The position numbers were made by a program, and so were the translations under genes. A DNA stretch of 64,000 bases. Source: Corinectria fuckeliana. Its lineage: Eukaryota; Ascomycota; Sordariomycetes; Hypocreales; Nectriaceae. The stretch is from assembly GCA_019137255.1 (NCBI GenBank), contig WPDH01000216.1:1-64000 (forward strand), in the 5' to 3' direction. The notes under the pieces are model-generated. The model had not been told where the DNA came from and ran no database searches. It saw only the letters and a program-made list of their open reading frames with translations. Position 1 is the stretch's first letter; the number at the start of each line of letters is the position of its first letter. Below, in pieces: positions 43,236 through 55,309 of this stretch.

Positions 43236-44522
43236 AGACAACGAGCCATGGAGCAATGGGAAAGCAGCCTTTCTTGACGGGGCTTTATTTTAGTCTACCT
43301 AGGCCTTGACGGAATGGTTATCCTCGAGGTCGATGGGTTTGTAGCCCTGGTCGTTGACGATATCCTTCACGTCCAAAAACAATTGACCGTGGAATGGCGT
43401 CCTTTGGACTTTCTGATAGACAAGTTCAAACCCTCATGACTAGAAGGAAAATACAGATTTGGCTCCCCCAGGATGGCCTGTGCTGGTGAGCGCTGCATCT
43501 TGAACCAACATTCACATTTCAAAAATTAAAACACAGACAAGATGACAGGCACGACACGAATAACGATGCGCGGCCATTCAACTGTCAAAATGCGTGTGTA
43601 TCCCAGGTACCGGCGCTATGGATTTTCCCATGTCCCATCCATCTTTATTATTCATGAACGATGCCTCTCTAATAGAGAAACTCGGCGCTCATAGCTGATC
43701 GTGCTAAGTCCAGTGGCTAGAAGAGCGGCGAGCACTATAAGCGCGATAGAGAAAGAGCTCTTAACTTTTACAATGAGAAAACCTTATATAATTAGGATAT
43801 AGTTCTTAATATTTATTGTCTTATTTAATTCTAAATAAGCCTTTCTTAATATCTTATTAGATAAAAAGAAAGTAATACACTAAGGATAATATACTCTAAT
43901 AAGATATGCTATTCAGGCTGTACTATATATCTATCCAGGCTGTAAACTCACACTTCTTACTAGGTGGGCCTATCTACGCTATTCGCCTTATCGCAGTCCT
44001 GATTCCCTAATGCTTTATTTAATGCCCTGACTCCCTGATGCCCCAGTGACCCAACTGCTCTATCATTATTAATAGCGACACTATCCTAGAGAAGATAAGA
44101 GTGAAACCCCAAATAAGCATGTAGAATGTGATATACAGCCCGACTAGAAATATCATACAGCCCGAATAGCACAACTCTTCGTAAAAGTTGTTTGTGCGCC
44201 TAGCAACACTCTGCTTTGGCACGCACCGTTTCAGGACAAAGCGAGATGGTCCATGGCGGGGCATCATCATGTCAACCCCGGACCCACCCGATCTCCGGGA
44301 TTACTTAGCAATTCAAATCTTCGGCCTCGGCTGGCGGCCCCGGATTTCCCAACGCCAACGCCACCAACACCCGCTCTCCATCTCTCCTTCTTACCTCCCT
44401 CAACACCGCCAATTCATAATCCCCAATTCACCGCTCCGCCAATAGCAACATATAGCCGCGAACCCTACACCACATCCAGACCAGCTCCATCCAGCCGCCT
44501 ATCCATCATCTCCTCCATAACG
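43236..44522. other. Intergenic with AT-rich island
   Basis: About 0.5 kb of ordinary 3' sequence, then the AT-rich island at 43735-44170, then the SDHAF2 promoter and leader (44,230-44,522), which is C-rich with several short upstream ATG frames. Confidence 0.5.
43735..44170. repeat. AT/TA-rich island, possible RIP-degraded element
   Basis: Sharp shift to A/T-rich, TpA-rich sequence (for example TTAATATTTATTGTCTTATTT), with stops in every frame and no coding capacity. Locally repeated phrases such as CAGGCTGTA (near 43914 and 43936) and ACAGCCCGA (near 44135 and 44157) hint at decayed repeats. The composition fits repeat-induced point mutation of a transposon fragment; no terminal repeats or target duplication are visible. 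Confidence 0.5.
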
Positions 44523-45237
44523 ATGGCATCCCTCGCCTCGCGCGCCCTCCGACGGCCCGCCGTTGTGCGCCGTCTCCTCGCCCTGCCCGTCCGCCCGCTC
44601 TCCACGACGGCGTCACGCCGCGCCAACGACGCTTCGTCTGCTGAGCTGGGCGTCGGCGAGCTCGAGGGCGCCAAGTTCAAGATCGAACCGCTGCGCCGCG
44701 TGGGCGAAGACGACGCCACGAAGCGAGCCCGACTCGTCTGTACGTCCTGCCCAACTTCCATGACGTCTTCAATTTTTTTAAAAAAAATTTACTGCTCCAT
44801 GTTTCTGACCATGCAACTCGTCCCAATGTCTAGACCAGTCCCGCAAGCGTGGCACCCTCGAGTCCGACCTCCTCCTCTCCACCTTCGCCTCGGCGCACCT
44901 CGCCACGCTGCCGCCCGCGCTGCTGGACCAGTACGACCTGCTGCTCGACGAGAACGACTGGGACATCTACTACTGGGCCACGCAGAAGGAGGAGCTGTCG
45001 TCGACGAACCCGTCCACCCAGGAGGGCGCCGAGCCCGCCGCCGACCAGGTCACCCGGCCCCCGCCCACCGGCGAGTGGGCGCAGACGGTCGGCAACTTCA
45101 AGCCCGCGTACCGGCCCGTGCCGGCGCGGTGGAGGGACAGCGAGATCCTCGACATGATCCGCGCCCATGTGCGGAGTCGGAGCGTCGATGGCGAGGGCAC
45201 GGGGATGCAGTTCATGCCGGAGCTGGATGCTCGGTAG
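44523..45237 (+). CDS. SDH5: Succinate dehydrogenase assembly factor 2, mitochondrial
   Basis: SDHAF2/Sdh5 promotes flavinylation of the succinate dehydrogenase catalytic subunit in the mitochondrial matrix. Two exons, 44523-44739 and 44834-45237 (206 aa), with a 94-nt intron. The N-terminus is Arg/Ala/Leu-rich without acidic residues (ASRALRRPAVVRRLLALPVR), a typical matrix presequence. The family core crosses the splice: KRARLVYQSRKRGTLESDLL, LSTFASAHL and LLDENDWDIYYW. The C-terminal 60 residues (PPTGEWAQTVGNFKPAYRPV and onward) extend past the core, as in fungal homologues. The ATG at 44523 was chosen because it starts the presequence. The frame is open upstream but unlike protein. Confidence 0.95.
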
Positions 45238-45805
45238 AATAGTGTCGACGGGAGACTGGAAGGAATGTTGAAAGGGGGGGATTGCAACCGGTAATATGTG
45301 TTAGCATAAGTGTACAGTTTATGTTTTTAGACCTAGATACGGCCTCGCACGAAGCTGATAGATCGGGCGGCAGTAATGGCCATGTAAGATGCGCATATGA
45401 AATCGAAAAGGTTTGGGGGGGGGGAAACGTTCAACTCTTTGGAATCTGTAGACCGCTTGCACAATGCGTCTCCTTTCACACACATGATAACCTCCCTCCC
45501 TTCCTGTCCATTTGCCCGGTCCCAACGGAGGACAACGGGGGGCTGCCTCCCAAACTCCACAGGATGCCAACTCCTTAAACCCAAGGTCCAAGTTGTAAAA
45601 AAAGAAAGAAGCCACCGCCGCAAACCAAACATATATAACCCACAAGGCAGCCAGCCTGACCAATCCTGAGTCTGAGGCGAGGAGTATCAAGAACCGGAGG
45701 AGCGTGGCCAGAAAAAAAAATCACAGGAAAGTCGTCTCGTCATCAAATCTCGTGGTCCGTAAAGTAATCGACCAAACTTCTAGGTCGAGTCCTAATTTCC
45801 CGCCT
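45238..45805. other. Convergent intergenic region
   Basis: 3' regions of SDH5 and the Mis13 gene, with a G run at 45415-45423. No coding feature seen. Confidence 0.4.
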
Positions 45806-47486
45806 TCACCCGCCTCCTTCGGGGAGGATGTTCCCCAGACTCCTCAGCACCTCCATGACGGGCATTTCCTTGGTGCCCGCGCTGGCCTTCTCGCGCTCAT
45901 CCCGCTGGCGGAGGCGGAGGGCGCTGATGCTGAGGACCTTTTCCGCCTCTTTCCCAGCGACTAGCACGCGCTGCTCGAGCTTGTGGACGTTGTCGGAGAG
46001 CTGGTCGACTTGGAATTCGAGGGAGGACTGGATGGTCCGCAACCGTGATTCGGTCTGCGCTCGAACAGTCTCGAAAGACAGCGCCTCGTCGGCAAAGTAC
46101 CCCCTGATCTTGCCCTCCTCCGGGTCCAGAAGATCAAAGTCGGGCAAGGCAATAGGCTCTGTTTCGTTCTCGGCAAAGAGAGGCGGCAGCTCTGGGGGTG
46201 GTTTCCGTATTGCTTGCCAGGCCTTCTTTTCTTGTTGTAATCTGACCATGCAAGTTAGGAATCGCAAGCACAAGCTGTTCCTTGAGAATAAACTAACCTC
46301 TTGATATTAATTTCCAGCTGTGCCATCTTCTCGTCGAGCTCATTATTCCTGGGGTTGGGTACTAGGACCACGGGCGCCTTGGGCACGTCGTCATCTCTAC
46401 TGAACCAGTCTGAGAACTCCGATCGCGCTGCGAAGTCCTTCAGTAATTGGTCCTGAATCGCGCGAGCTACTCGAAGAAACAAGTCAGCACCTCCATTCCC
46501 AGTCTTTTGGTGTCAATTCAGATGTTCCCATTTCACTCACCACCAAGAATGGCACTCGAGTTAGGCGTCCCATGGGGAGGCTTCTCAGCCAGGGCGCGTT
46601 CGCCGCACCACGTCAAAAGCTGCTTCATTCTCCGCGGCTCCGTCACGCCATCGGCCTCGATGTGTTTGAAGAAACCAGCAGGATCGACGTCCCGATGCGG
46701 GATTGCCGTTTGGCCGCTGTCCATGAGGGAGCTTGCCCGTCGCCCTCGCATGCCCAGGCTGCTCCGCCTGTTTCCGTTGTTCTTCTTCCGCATCTCCTTG
46801 TTCCGGTTAATAACTGGCGTGTCGCTCATTGGGAGCGCGATCTTGGCCGCTGGCATCGGCTCCGCGCGCTGTGGTGACTCGTCCCAGTCCGGTACCGCGT
46901 GTTTTGGCGGTTCTGCCTTACGGCCGCGTTTTTGGGATACGCCATTTGTCTGCGGCGGCTCCTCGTCCAGCTTCTCCCCAGATACTCGCGCGCTCCTCCT
47001 AGTTGCTCTCTTGGCGACCTTGAGCACCGGCTCCTCGTTTGACACGTCGACGCTGGGTTTCCGCCGCGAAGATTTCCTCGTAGATTTGGTCGTCGCCTTG
47101 GTCGTCGCCTTTTCCGTCACCGGCGCTACAGACGCTTCCTCCTCCTCCTCTTCCACCACCTCCTCGATCACGGTACTCGCCGGTGCTGAGTCCTTTGTGA
47201 CGCGTTCCTTCGCGGCCGGCCGCCCTCTCCCCCGCGCGGGCTTCTTGACGGGCTCAGGCTCGTCCGCCTTCTCCGTCTTGACCCTCTTCGACTTCCGCAC
47301 AAACTGAAAGTCGTCATCCTGCTCATAATCGGCCACAGCTGCTAAGCGATTAGCGCCTCCTCGTTCCCGCCGGGCGTCGTCCTCACGGTGCAACGTACCG
47401 GCAAGACGCTTGCTCGTCCGTCGCCCCGTCTGGTTGCTCATGCTAATAAGTTGTAGCGGCCGCCGAGTCGTCACCAGAGTCGTCAT
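45806..47486 (-). CDS. DSN1: Kinetochore protein Mis13/Dsn1
   Basis: Subunit of the Mis12/MIND complex that links centromeric chromatin to the Ndc80 complex. Three exons on the minus strand: 47486-46541, 46466-46298, 46241-45806 (516 aa). Introns are 74 and 56 nt. The N-terminal half is basic and low-complexity, with Lys/Arg clusters and a run of eight Glu. The hallmark RRSSLGMRGRRASSLMDSG, resembling the conserved Dsn1 motif, lies near residue 245. It is followed by DVDPAGFFKHIEADGVTEPR and LLTWCGERAL, then a helical C-terminal half with LPDFDLLDPEEG and heptad-like segments (SLEFQVDQLSDNVHKLEQRV). A second ATG in stronger context at 47441 (SMSNQTGRRTSKRLAG) could be the true start. Confidence 0.9.
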
Positions 47487-48704
47487 GAGTGGCGCATTCG
47501 GGACCGCATGGACTCCGAGGTTCTGGGTAGTGGTCTGGAGGGGGAGCTTCGGTAGTCGAAGGTTGGGCCCGTAGCGGGTTTGGTGTCGCGCGGGCTGGAA
47601 AGTCGCGTCGCTTCGCGATATCCGTGCAGCGGGGGGGCGTTTATGCCGTAAAATTCGCGCAATCTGTGTCCTGGCTCAATTCGCGATGGTTCGGGCGTGT
47701 TCCGGGTAACGTTGGTGGTCTGCGAGTCGCGATGAGGTTGTGATGGTTGAGGCGCATCGCCTTGTTTACATGAGGGATGATTTACTGCACCTGGCGCTAA
47801 GCCTTTCTAGGACAGCCTCACGCGGTCCCACCTCCACCCGCTTTGCCGCCTTGCCGCCAACTTCCGAACAATCTTCAGCCGCCGCGTTCATCAATACTTC
47901 GAAAGAAGGGACTATTTGCGGCAACTCTGGAAACACTTCGCTCCTAACACTGCATAATAGGCGTTCTTAACGAACCTTTTGAGAATCCTCCAGCCAGCTT
48001 TCAACTCATCGTCCATCCCCCCAACCTGAGTCTATAACCTCACATGTTGACGGATTTATCATCCTCGTTACTCTGATGCCACCCGGGTCTTAACTCAAAG
48101 ATCCATATATTCTCGTCATGTTCGATTGCGCAACTATCGTTCGACCATGTAGCTTTTTGTTACCTACAGCTACCTTCACAAACCAAAAACCCAACACCAC
48201 CAGAGGCTTCATCCCATGGTCCAGAGTCCCAAAACGCCCCAGGCAGCGGAAATGCTACCTGGCCGAACACCTTTTGATGTACGTCCGTGTGCCTTACACA
48301 AAATTTACGTACAAGTGAAAATTCGGGTTCGCTTCTCTCGTTCAAAACTTCACCCTCCGAGAGTCGCATCACCCTAAGAACCTCGTAGACAAGTCCCGTA
48401 AGGCTCGCCTACTAACACGAACCCCAGACATCGGCTCCGTCCGGATGTTCCACTCGTCGTGAATTGTTGTACAGGCCGAAAAAAAGAGGTGGAAATTAGA
48501 ATCCGGGAAAGAATGGGCAAGCCCCCAAAAGCTCGAAACCATGGGCCCCTGTATATATGTGTAGTGGTCTGAGCCATTGGGTGTCACCTCCATTACAGAG
48601 ACGCCGTCATCCCATCATTGCGGAAAGAAAGGATCATCCATGGAAGTCATTTTCCCGTCCAAGGGAACCGCCTTATCTTGGTCGTTGACGGATCGCAACT
48701 CGTT
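47487..48704. other. Intergenic between Mis13 and bZIP genes
   Basis: Mis13 promoter at left (with a G run at 47629-47636) and the bZIP gene 3' region at right. No supported gene. Confidence 0.45.
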
Positions 48705-50616
48705 CTATGAGAAACGTCTTTGGACACCCTGGCCAGCCATGACACCTTGGTTGGGCATAGGTGCAGCCATGCCATAGGGATTCATCTGCGGGTTGAAGGG
48801 TTCAACAACTTGCGACATATAGGCGCTATGGAGACCTTGCTGCTGCGTGACTGGGCAGTCCTTATGAGCGAGAAGAAGAGTTTTCAGGTTAACGACTTCT
48901 TCCCTCAGCTGAGTGATCTGCGAAGTCAAAGCATCATTCTCAGTGCTAAACATCTCCACCTTGGTCTGCAGGTTTGCAAGCCACTGCTTCTTCCTCTGGC
49001 GGCACTTGAGAGCGGCCACGCTGTGACAAGTCAGTAAACGTAATGGTGCAAGGGGTATAGAGGTTCTTTGCGCGAGACATACCGATTTCGCTCGAGGAAA
49101 TTCTTGCGCTTTTCCTCGTCCGTCATCTTGGTTTTGGTTCCATTTTCATCGTACTTCATGTTGGACTCGTCGTCGGACATATCCATTTCATCATGGATGG
49201 GTATGCTACTCGCCTTAGACTTCTTACTTGGAGGTCCCTTGGCGGGAGCCTCTTCTGCCTTTCTTCTACCATTCGTGGCGGGTGGGTTCTTCTTGCCCTT
49301 GCCCCGTGTAATGGGCCGGGCTTCGCTATCGTCCGAGACCATACTACCTTCGCTCACGCCGCGGGCAGAACCGATTGAGCCGCCATTTGCGCTCGACATT
49401 TGCGGCGACGTGTTCATATTCTGAGGTATAACGGGGGCTGGGTGCGCGTGGCTAGTTGCGCCCGAGGAGACAGCAAATTGGTTCGTCGATTGGGTCCCGT
49501 TCCTCCCCTGAGCGAGCATAAACAAACCGTTGGCAGCGTCGTTGTCGTGTGGATCAAAGGGGCCGGACGCGGGCTTCGCTTCGGGCTTGACTGCAGCGTT
49601 GCCGTTAGGTATCTCCTGAGGTTGGGACGTGACGGAGGGCGGTTGCTGCTGTGGCGGGGGAGGTTGGGATTGTGCCGGCGGTCGCTGAGCACCGTTGGTT
49701 TGATCTCTTTTTGCAGCTGCGCTCATGGCAGTGCGATGGAAATCAATGGTGCTGGGCGTAGCCCCGCCACTGGCAAGCTGGGCAAACAAAGCTTGAGAGT
49801 TGGGACTGGGGGCAGGGAACATAGAACCGCTGCCGCCCGGAGTCAGTCCCGACCTCAACGAGGATTCGTTGGGTGTAGGGAAGCCGCCGCGCAGATGATG
49901 GGTGTCACCAAAATAATCATTGGCAGGACCCGAAAGCATGGCTGGACTGAGAGGGCCAGTTCGTAACGATCCTCCTCCCCAGTTGAAAGGCGTCGCGTTG
50001 GGACCGGGTAGGAGGGATGACGGGGACGTCAAGGAAGCGACAGAGGGCAGCTTGGTACCTCCTGGAGTCTCTGGGGCACCCCCGAAGGACTGCTCGAAGG
50101 GATTGGGCTCCAGACTGAGAGATCCACCGACCGTAGCCGCGAAGTAGTCGGGAGTGTCTGCACCTTGTTGCTGTTGTTGTTGTTGTCCGGGTCGAGGGGG
50201 AGGCGCGAGGGGTTTGGCGGCTTCGGCATTGGACGCGACCTCCGGTTTCACGGGCGGGTCGGCTTTTGCGTCGGTCGGATCGTCTGCGAGAGGTCAGGTG
50301 TGAGTAGGATGAACGGCGACGACGATGTTGATGATGACGGAGTCGGCACTGAGGAGGACGGAGGCACAAGGGCGGGGACGGAGACGGGGACGGGGGACGA
50401 CGGGGGACGGGGACGGGGGACGAGACGGCAACGGGAGGCGGATGGCGATGACGGAGTGCAACGAAGATGATGCGTCATGGCGGAGAAAACAGGAGGGCAG
50501 GATTGGGCAGAGGGGGGTTGGGGGGTTCGCTCACCTGGTCTCGGGGGGGGATTCTTTGCTTGCTTTGGGGACTTCGACTCACCTCTGACAGAGGCGTCGG
50601 CTGTTGAAGTCCCCAT
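48705..50616 (-). CDS. ATF/CREB bZIP transcription factor (Atf1/AtfA type)
   Basis: Stress-response regulator, typically downstream of a Hog1/Sty1 MAP kinase. Three exons on the minus strand: 50616-50583 (34 nt), 50283-49083 and 49020-48705 (516 aa). Introns are 299 and 62 nt. The bZIP lies near residues 395-460: KMTDEEKRKNFLERNRVAAL, KCRQRKKQW, then leucine heptads in TENDALTSQITQLREEVVNL. The second intron splits the Arg codon within the basic region. The N-terminal region has features of the Aft1 stress domain (LEPNPFEQSFGG, PFNWGGGSLRTGPLSPAML) with several SP/TP sites, plus Gln and Pro runs. The tiny first exon (Met-Gly-Thr-Ser start) is supported by good splice sites and an intact frame. 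Confidence 0.93.
50361..50425. repeat. GGGGAC-type G-rich repeat in bZIP gene intron 1
   Basis: Irregular tandem GGGGAC/GGGGGAC units on the plus strand, within the 299-nt first intron of the bZIP gene (which is therefore C-rich as transcribed). Four or more G3+ runs are closely spaced. Confidence 0.7.
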
Positions 50617-53600
50617 GATGACGACAATGTATTAAAGCTTGGGGCGGCAAGGTTGTTGGAAGTTGGTCGTGTGGGGGGGGGGTGGGAGTGACAGAACGAG
50701 GATAGAGGAAGACAAAAAAGCCAAAAATGAGGTCAGAGGCGAACAATGGCAGAAAACCAGCCGCTACTACGGGGGCGGCGATTGCAGATTGCAGCGTCAG
50801 CACAGCGGCGCGCAGGTGCAGAAAATGGGAGCGAGAAAAGAGACAGCGGCGCGCTGCAGCGACCGGCCAACGGAAAGAGAAAGAAAAATGAGAGGGACGG
50901 CCGAGTCAGTGGGGAGTGGCGGCTATCCTAAGCAGTCAATGATTGCGTCGAGGCGTCAAGGAGCAGAGACGGGCGGTGTTGCGGGACTGCGTCGACAGGC
51001 GAGGGTTTGTGAAAGGATCAGGTTGGAAAAGACGTCAGAGATGACGTTGTGAAGCAGCGAAAAAGAAGGCGCAAAAAAAAGAAGGCGGGCTTCTGGGCTC
51101 CTAGAAGGTCTTGTGTGGCCAGCCCGGCAGAGACAGGGAAGGGAGGACCGGGGGGGGCCGTCGCTGACAAAATGCCCAAATGCCCAAATGCCAAAATGTC
51201 ACTCGGGGGGCGCGTGGGCTAAGCTCGCACCGTGCTGTTGATGGCATCGTCCGATTCCCCCCTCGATTATCCAACTGGCTCTTCACGTCCAGCACAGTAC
51301 AAGGACGATCACTGCTCCAGCTGCAAGCTATGTACTGTGCTTCGTGCCTTTGTTGTTCGGTGTTCGGGCAAGAGATCTTGCCGGGGTCTCGGAGGAGTTC
51401 CCAGTATTATCAGTCAGTAGCTTACCTCCACGTCGTCCCTCGATAATAGAAAAGTCCCGCCGAACGTATTTTGATACTGATGTTGGTGGACACTCACTCT
51501 TTTACTCCAGAGAGAGAGGTCTCGGAGCCGAAATACAGTGCGTGGCTGCAGAGAGGGAGGTTGTAAGTGGGGTTCCGCTTGGGACCACTCGTTCCCCCCC
51601 GGTGGCGTCCATACACCCACCCATTCAAGCTTCCAAGTGATTGAGGAAACAGAAGCAAATGGGCTTCGCTCCCACACGGTGCGGGTACCGGCGACCAGGG
51701 ATTTTTCCCTTCTCCACACCCAAGAACCCAGAGACGTGAGACGCATCAGAGCGGGGCCCGAAGCCGGTCCATCGCCGTCATTCCCCCCTGAACCAATGGG
51801 CCGCCCACATCGTGATGACGCAGGGCCTTAGAGGCGCGACCTGCCCTGTCGTGGTTGGTTTCCTCTGCTCCTTTGCGACCCTCATCTGCCCATTTCCCGT
51901 TTCTCATCGAGTATCTCCCACAGTCTCTCTCTTCTCCCACCGCTCTGATTGCGTGATCCCCGTGGTGGGAAGAACAGGTATTGGAGGCGAAAACGCGAGA
52001 TCCGATGCTTCCGCGCTTCTTCACCTCTCTTGGAATGTTGGAGCACACCGAAATAGAGTAGTTCCGTGAACCGACTTGCCCAAGGGTGCGTGCTGAGAAA
52101 GCATCGCTCCGCACAGAGATACCCTCTTCCAACTATTTCCGACCCTTCTTTTTGACTGGTTGACCTGTCGACGCGTCCTCCTTTGTCCGGGCCCCTTATT
52201 AGTCCGAAGCATGCACCGGTCGTCGACCCCTTCTGCAACCACCCACACGGAAGCGTCCCCTGACTTCACCGGCTGTCGTATACCTACCACGGATGGCAAC
52301 CTTTTTCTGCTCCTCTGCCAAAATTGCGGCAAAGTCCTCCCTCCCCCCTTTTGCTAGCGGCAAAGGCAACCCGTCAACCCGTCTCCGTCGTTCGTTCGCA
52401 GTTCTCACTGTGTGGTCTTGCTCGTTCTTAAGTGGTAGGCGGCTTCGTCTTACAAATCGCGAAAGCACGCTGGACGGTGCGCTAGCCTTGCCCCCGGACC
52501 TTATCGGGATCCTCGTCAGCGTCACCCAATTTGGCCATTCCCCGGCTGGTCATCACAGGCGAAAGATGGCGTGTGCAGTTTAGTGAGCGTGTCCAGTAAG
52601 TCCAAAAAAAAAAACCCCCGGAACGCCTTTGGACAACGCAGTCCTTCTCCGTCGCATTTGCTCCTCCACGTCATACTTGGTGGGGGCTTCAACCGACCTA
52701 AGAAACCTCAACACGCGTGCAGCCCTCCAGCCTCACTCAACCTTAGTGTAACCACCCATATCTCGACCCGAAATGGTGGACTAGTGCTATCCAAACTTTG
52801 AGCCAAAAGAAGGAAACGTGATGGCTTGTTCTCGACCCAAACGAACCAAATCGAACACAGACAGTGTCGCGCTCTATTACTATACCGGACACTGTGCTGG
52901 TACCTCGTACTTGAGTCTGCGCTTAAGCAGGTGCAATATGACCGAGCCATGACGTCAATTCGTGCAAGTCGACAACACCGGAGCGTGAGACACATTGACT
53001 AACAAAGCCTCTTCCTCGTTGACGGAGGAATGTCTTCCCACTTGTCCCAAGCCAAATGGCCTTTTTTCGATCAACTGTACAGCCAGCGATGTCCAATTCC
53101 CTTCCTTTTCCCACCCGTCGGCGCGTGCCCCCGACCACCCCAGTTGTAGCGCAACGCAAAGTCCAGGAGCTTCAGAGACGTTCCTAGACACTCCGACAAG
53201 GACAAGCCTCCCTCTAAGAAGCCTCTAAGACTCGTGGCAACCTTCACGAGACCCACCTCGAGACCCGCCTCCGTCATATTATGACGCAAGTCTTTCGTAC
53301 AGTATTCGTACCGTCCCAGACTTGCAAGGATGTCTTTGTTGACGCGACAAGAATGTCCCCGCCCGTGATTGATTGATTCGGCGACACATGAAACACACGA
53401 GCAATCCAAGAACGAGAACAAGACAAAGACAGGACAAGACAATCCCCAATAAGGAAGGCCAGAACAGCTTCCTCAAGGCTGTGTGCATCGTTCGGATGCA
53501 AGCTCATCGAGGGTAAATTCTATCCCCACAAACCGCCATCCGTAGATTGCCTTGACATCTCCGCCGGCCCTATTAAAGCCGCCCGGGGCCTCTTCCCACA

Positions 53601-54242
53601 CGGGTCTTTTGACCCAGGTTCAGGCAAGGAGGACAGCGCCTCCACCCTCCATCAAAACATGGCAGGCGTCGGTCGATGATGCTATCGATTTGGACAAGGA
53701 CGCTCTTCGTTCACCGGCATGCAGCTTTAATGTTTATGTTTAGCAGCCGTAAACTACTTCGTACAGTAAATCCATGCAGGCTCGAGGCCACTCGGCACCC
53801 TCCTTAGCAGTCGTAGCCTTCATCTCCTGTCAATCAGCACGACAGATTGCCGTCTTCCGGGTGCCACCACGGGGGGGCGCTTGGGCCCAGTCCATGGCCG
53901 CGACCTTGGAATCATATCCCTTGCATCTCTATTTCGAGGTTACTAATAAGTTTGATGTCAACAAGCCTGTATGGGGGGTTACGTCAGTTCTGTCGCATGT
54001 CGCCTACCCTAGACAGCAGCCGGATAATTTGGTGGAAAACACCAAGCACTCGAGGGGTAGCACTGACGAAGTGGTGATACTTTAGAGAGATGTGGCAAGC
54101 GAGTCAGGTCGAGTAGCGCAAGTATCTGTTGTACGAATAGACGGGTGTCCGACGCATGTCAGCCCGTATTATGCATTCATCTACTGTATGAGGTATTAGT
54201 AGTAAACATATAGTATCGTATAACGACTTAGTGCTAAATAGA
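50617..54242. other. Gene-free region upstream of the bZIP gene
   Basis: 3.6 kb with no recognisable coding region on either strand. It should contain the bZIP promoter at left and the GST-like gene's downstream region at right. A 9-bp ATGCCCAAA-type triplet repeat lies at 51172-51198, and a TACTTCGTA at 53755-53763. Confidence 0.5.
51172..51198. repeat. 9-bp ATGCCCAAA tandem repeat
   Basis: Three near-identical nonamers in non-coding DNA upstream of the bZIP gene. Confidence 0.7.
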
Positions 54243-55309
54243 TCACAACTTCGGATCTCCATCGACAGTCGTCTTCTTGACCCTGAATCCATGTCTCGGC
54301 GCATGCACCCTCACCGACAGATCTCCCTCCCCAGTTTCGTACACCACCTCCCGCGCATCCATCCCGACCAACGTTCCCTCGTCCCTCCCCGACGACCCCG
54401 TGTCGGTCGGCCACACACGAACGCGATCGCCCCTCCGAAGCCCGCCTGCAACGACCACGGCGTCCTCTAAATCCACCGCCCCTTCGCCCTCGCTGAAGGG
54501 CGCCTGCACGATCGCCTGCGCGGCCGCCTCGCCCGTCAGCGTCGCCGGCTTGCCCGCCTGCTTCCCGCCCGCGGACACGGCGGCCTGGAACCGCTGGACC
54601 CAGGCGTACACACGCGGGTACTTCGCGGCCGAGAAGCGATCCTCCGGCAGCGCGCCAGGTATCCCCATCAGCCAGTGGAACGGCCACACGGCCTCGATAT
54701 CTGCGAGGCTCGGCCGGGCAGTCTTGAGGATCCAGTCGCGCCCGTCGGCCAGCAGCGTTGTCTCGAGGAGCTCGAACGCTTGGCTCACCTCGCCCAGCGC
54801 CTCGGGCCGCGCGGCGTTCATGCCCTCGGGGCTGAGACGGCCTCCGATGAAGTCTGACCGGTCACGGAAGTACGCCGGGTTTTGGAGTAGGGGCAAGTCC
54901 GTCGGGATGAGCTGGACTGCCATGCCGAAGAGGCCGCTGTCGATGGTAAAGGACGACAAGAGGCGCTCGATGGCAAGCTGGTCGGGCTCCGTGGCGCTGA
55001 GGCGGGGGAGCTCTGGGAAGAGCGCCTCAAGCTTGGGTATTTGTAGCCGGGTGTCGAGGTAGACATCGCGGTCAATCGACAGGATCGGAATGCGACGGTA
55101 CGATATTCCAAGCCGCGACACGTCCGGCCGGGGCATCATGGGAGGTTGCATCTGCTCGAACGTTAGAGACCGCCTCCATGGGGCTGTATTCGCAGCACGA
55201 AACTCACACATTGGCTGTATGGGATCCCACGGAGAGCCAGATACCAGACAACTCGCCTAGCGTATGGCGAGTACGGGTAGTGGTATAAGATGATGCTAGG
55301 ATTCGCCAT
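54243..55309 (-). CDS. Glutathione S-transferase-like protein with C-terminal extension
   Basis: Two exons on the minus strand, 55309-55208 and 55151-54243 (336 aa), with a 56-nt intron. The N-terminal thioredoxin-like GST domain begins IILYHYPYSPYARRVVWYLA, with the beta-strand/cis-Pro region RRIPILSIDRDVYLDTRLQI. The helical C-terminal domain follows (about residues 95-240), including ARPSLADIEAVWPFHWLMG, where SLADI is the usual GST N-capping motif. It then continues about 70 residues with a beta-rich segment (GLRRGDRVRVWPTDTG, EGTLVGMDAREVVYETG). The short region PYSPYARR suggests a Ser/Tyr-type active site; no Cys-Pro-Tyr motif is present. Enzyme activity is unproven, and the fold assignment is good. 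Confidence 0.85.

Noticed and set aside
54277..55062. 261-codon plus-strand frame
   Set aside because: Antisense of the GST-like gene, whose minus-strand frame carries clear GST features.
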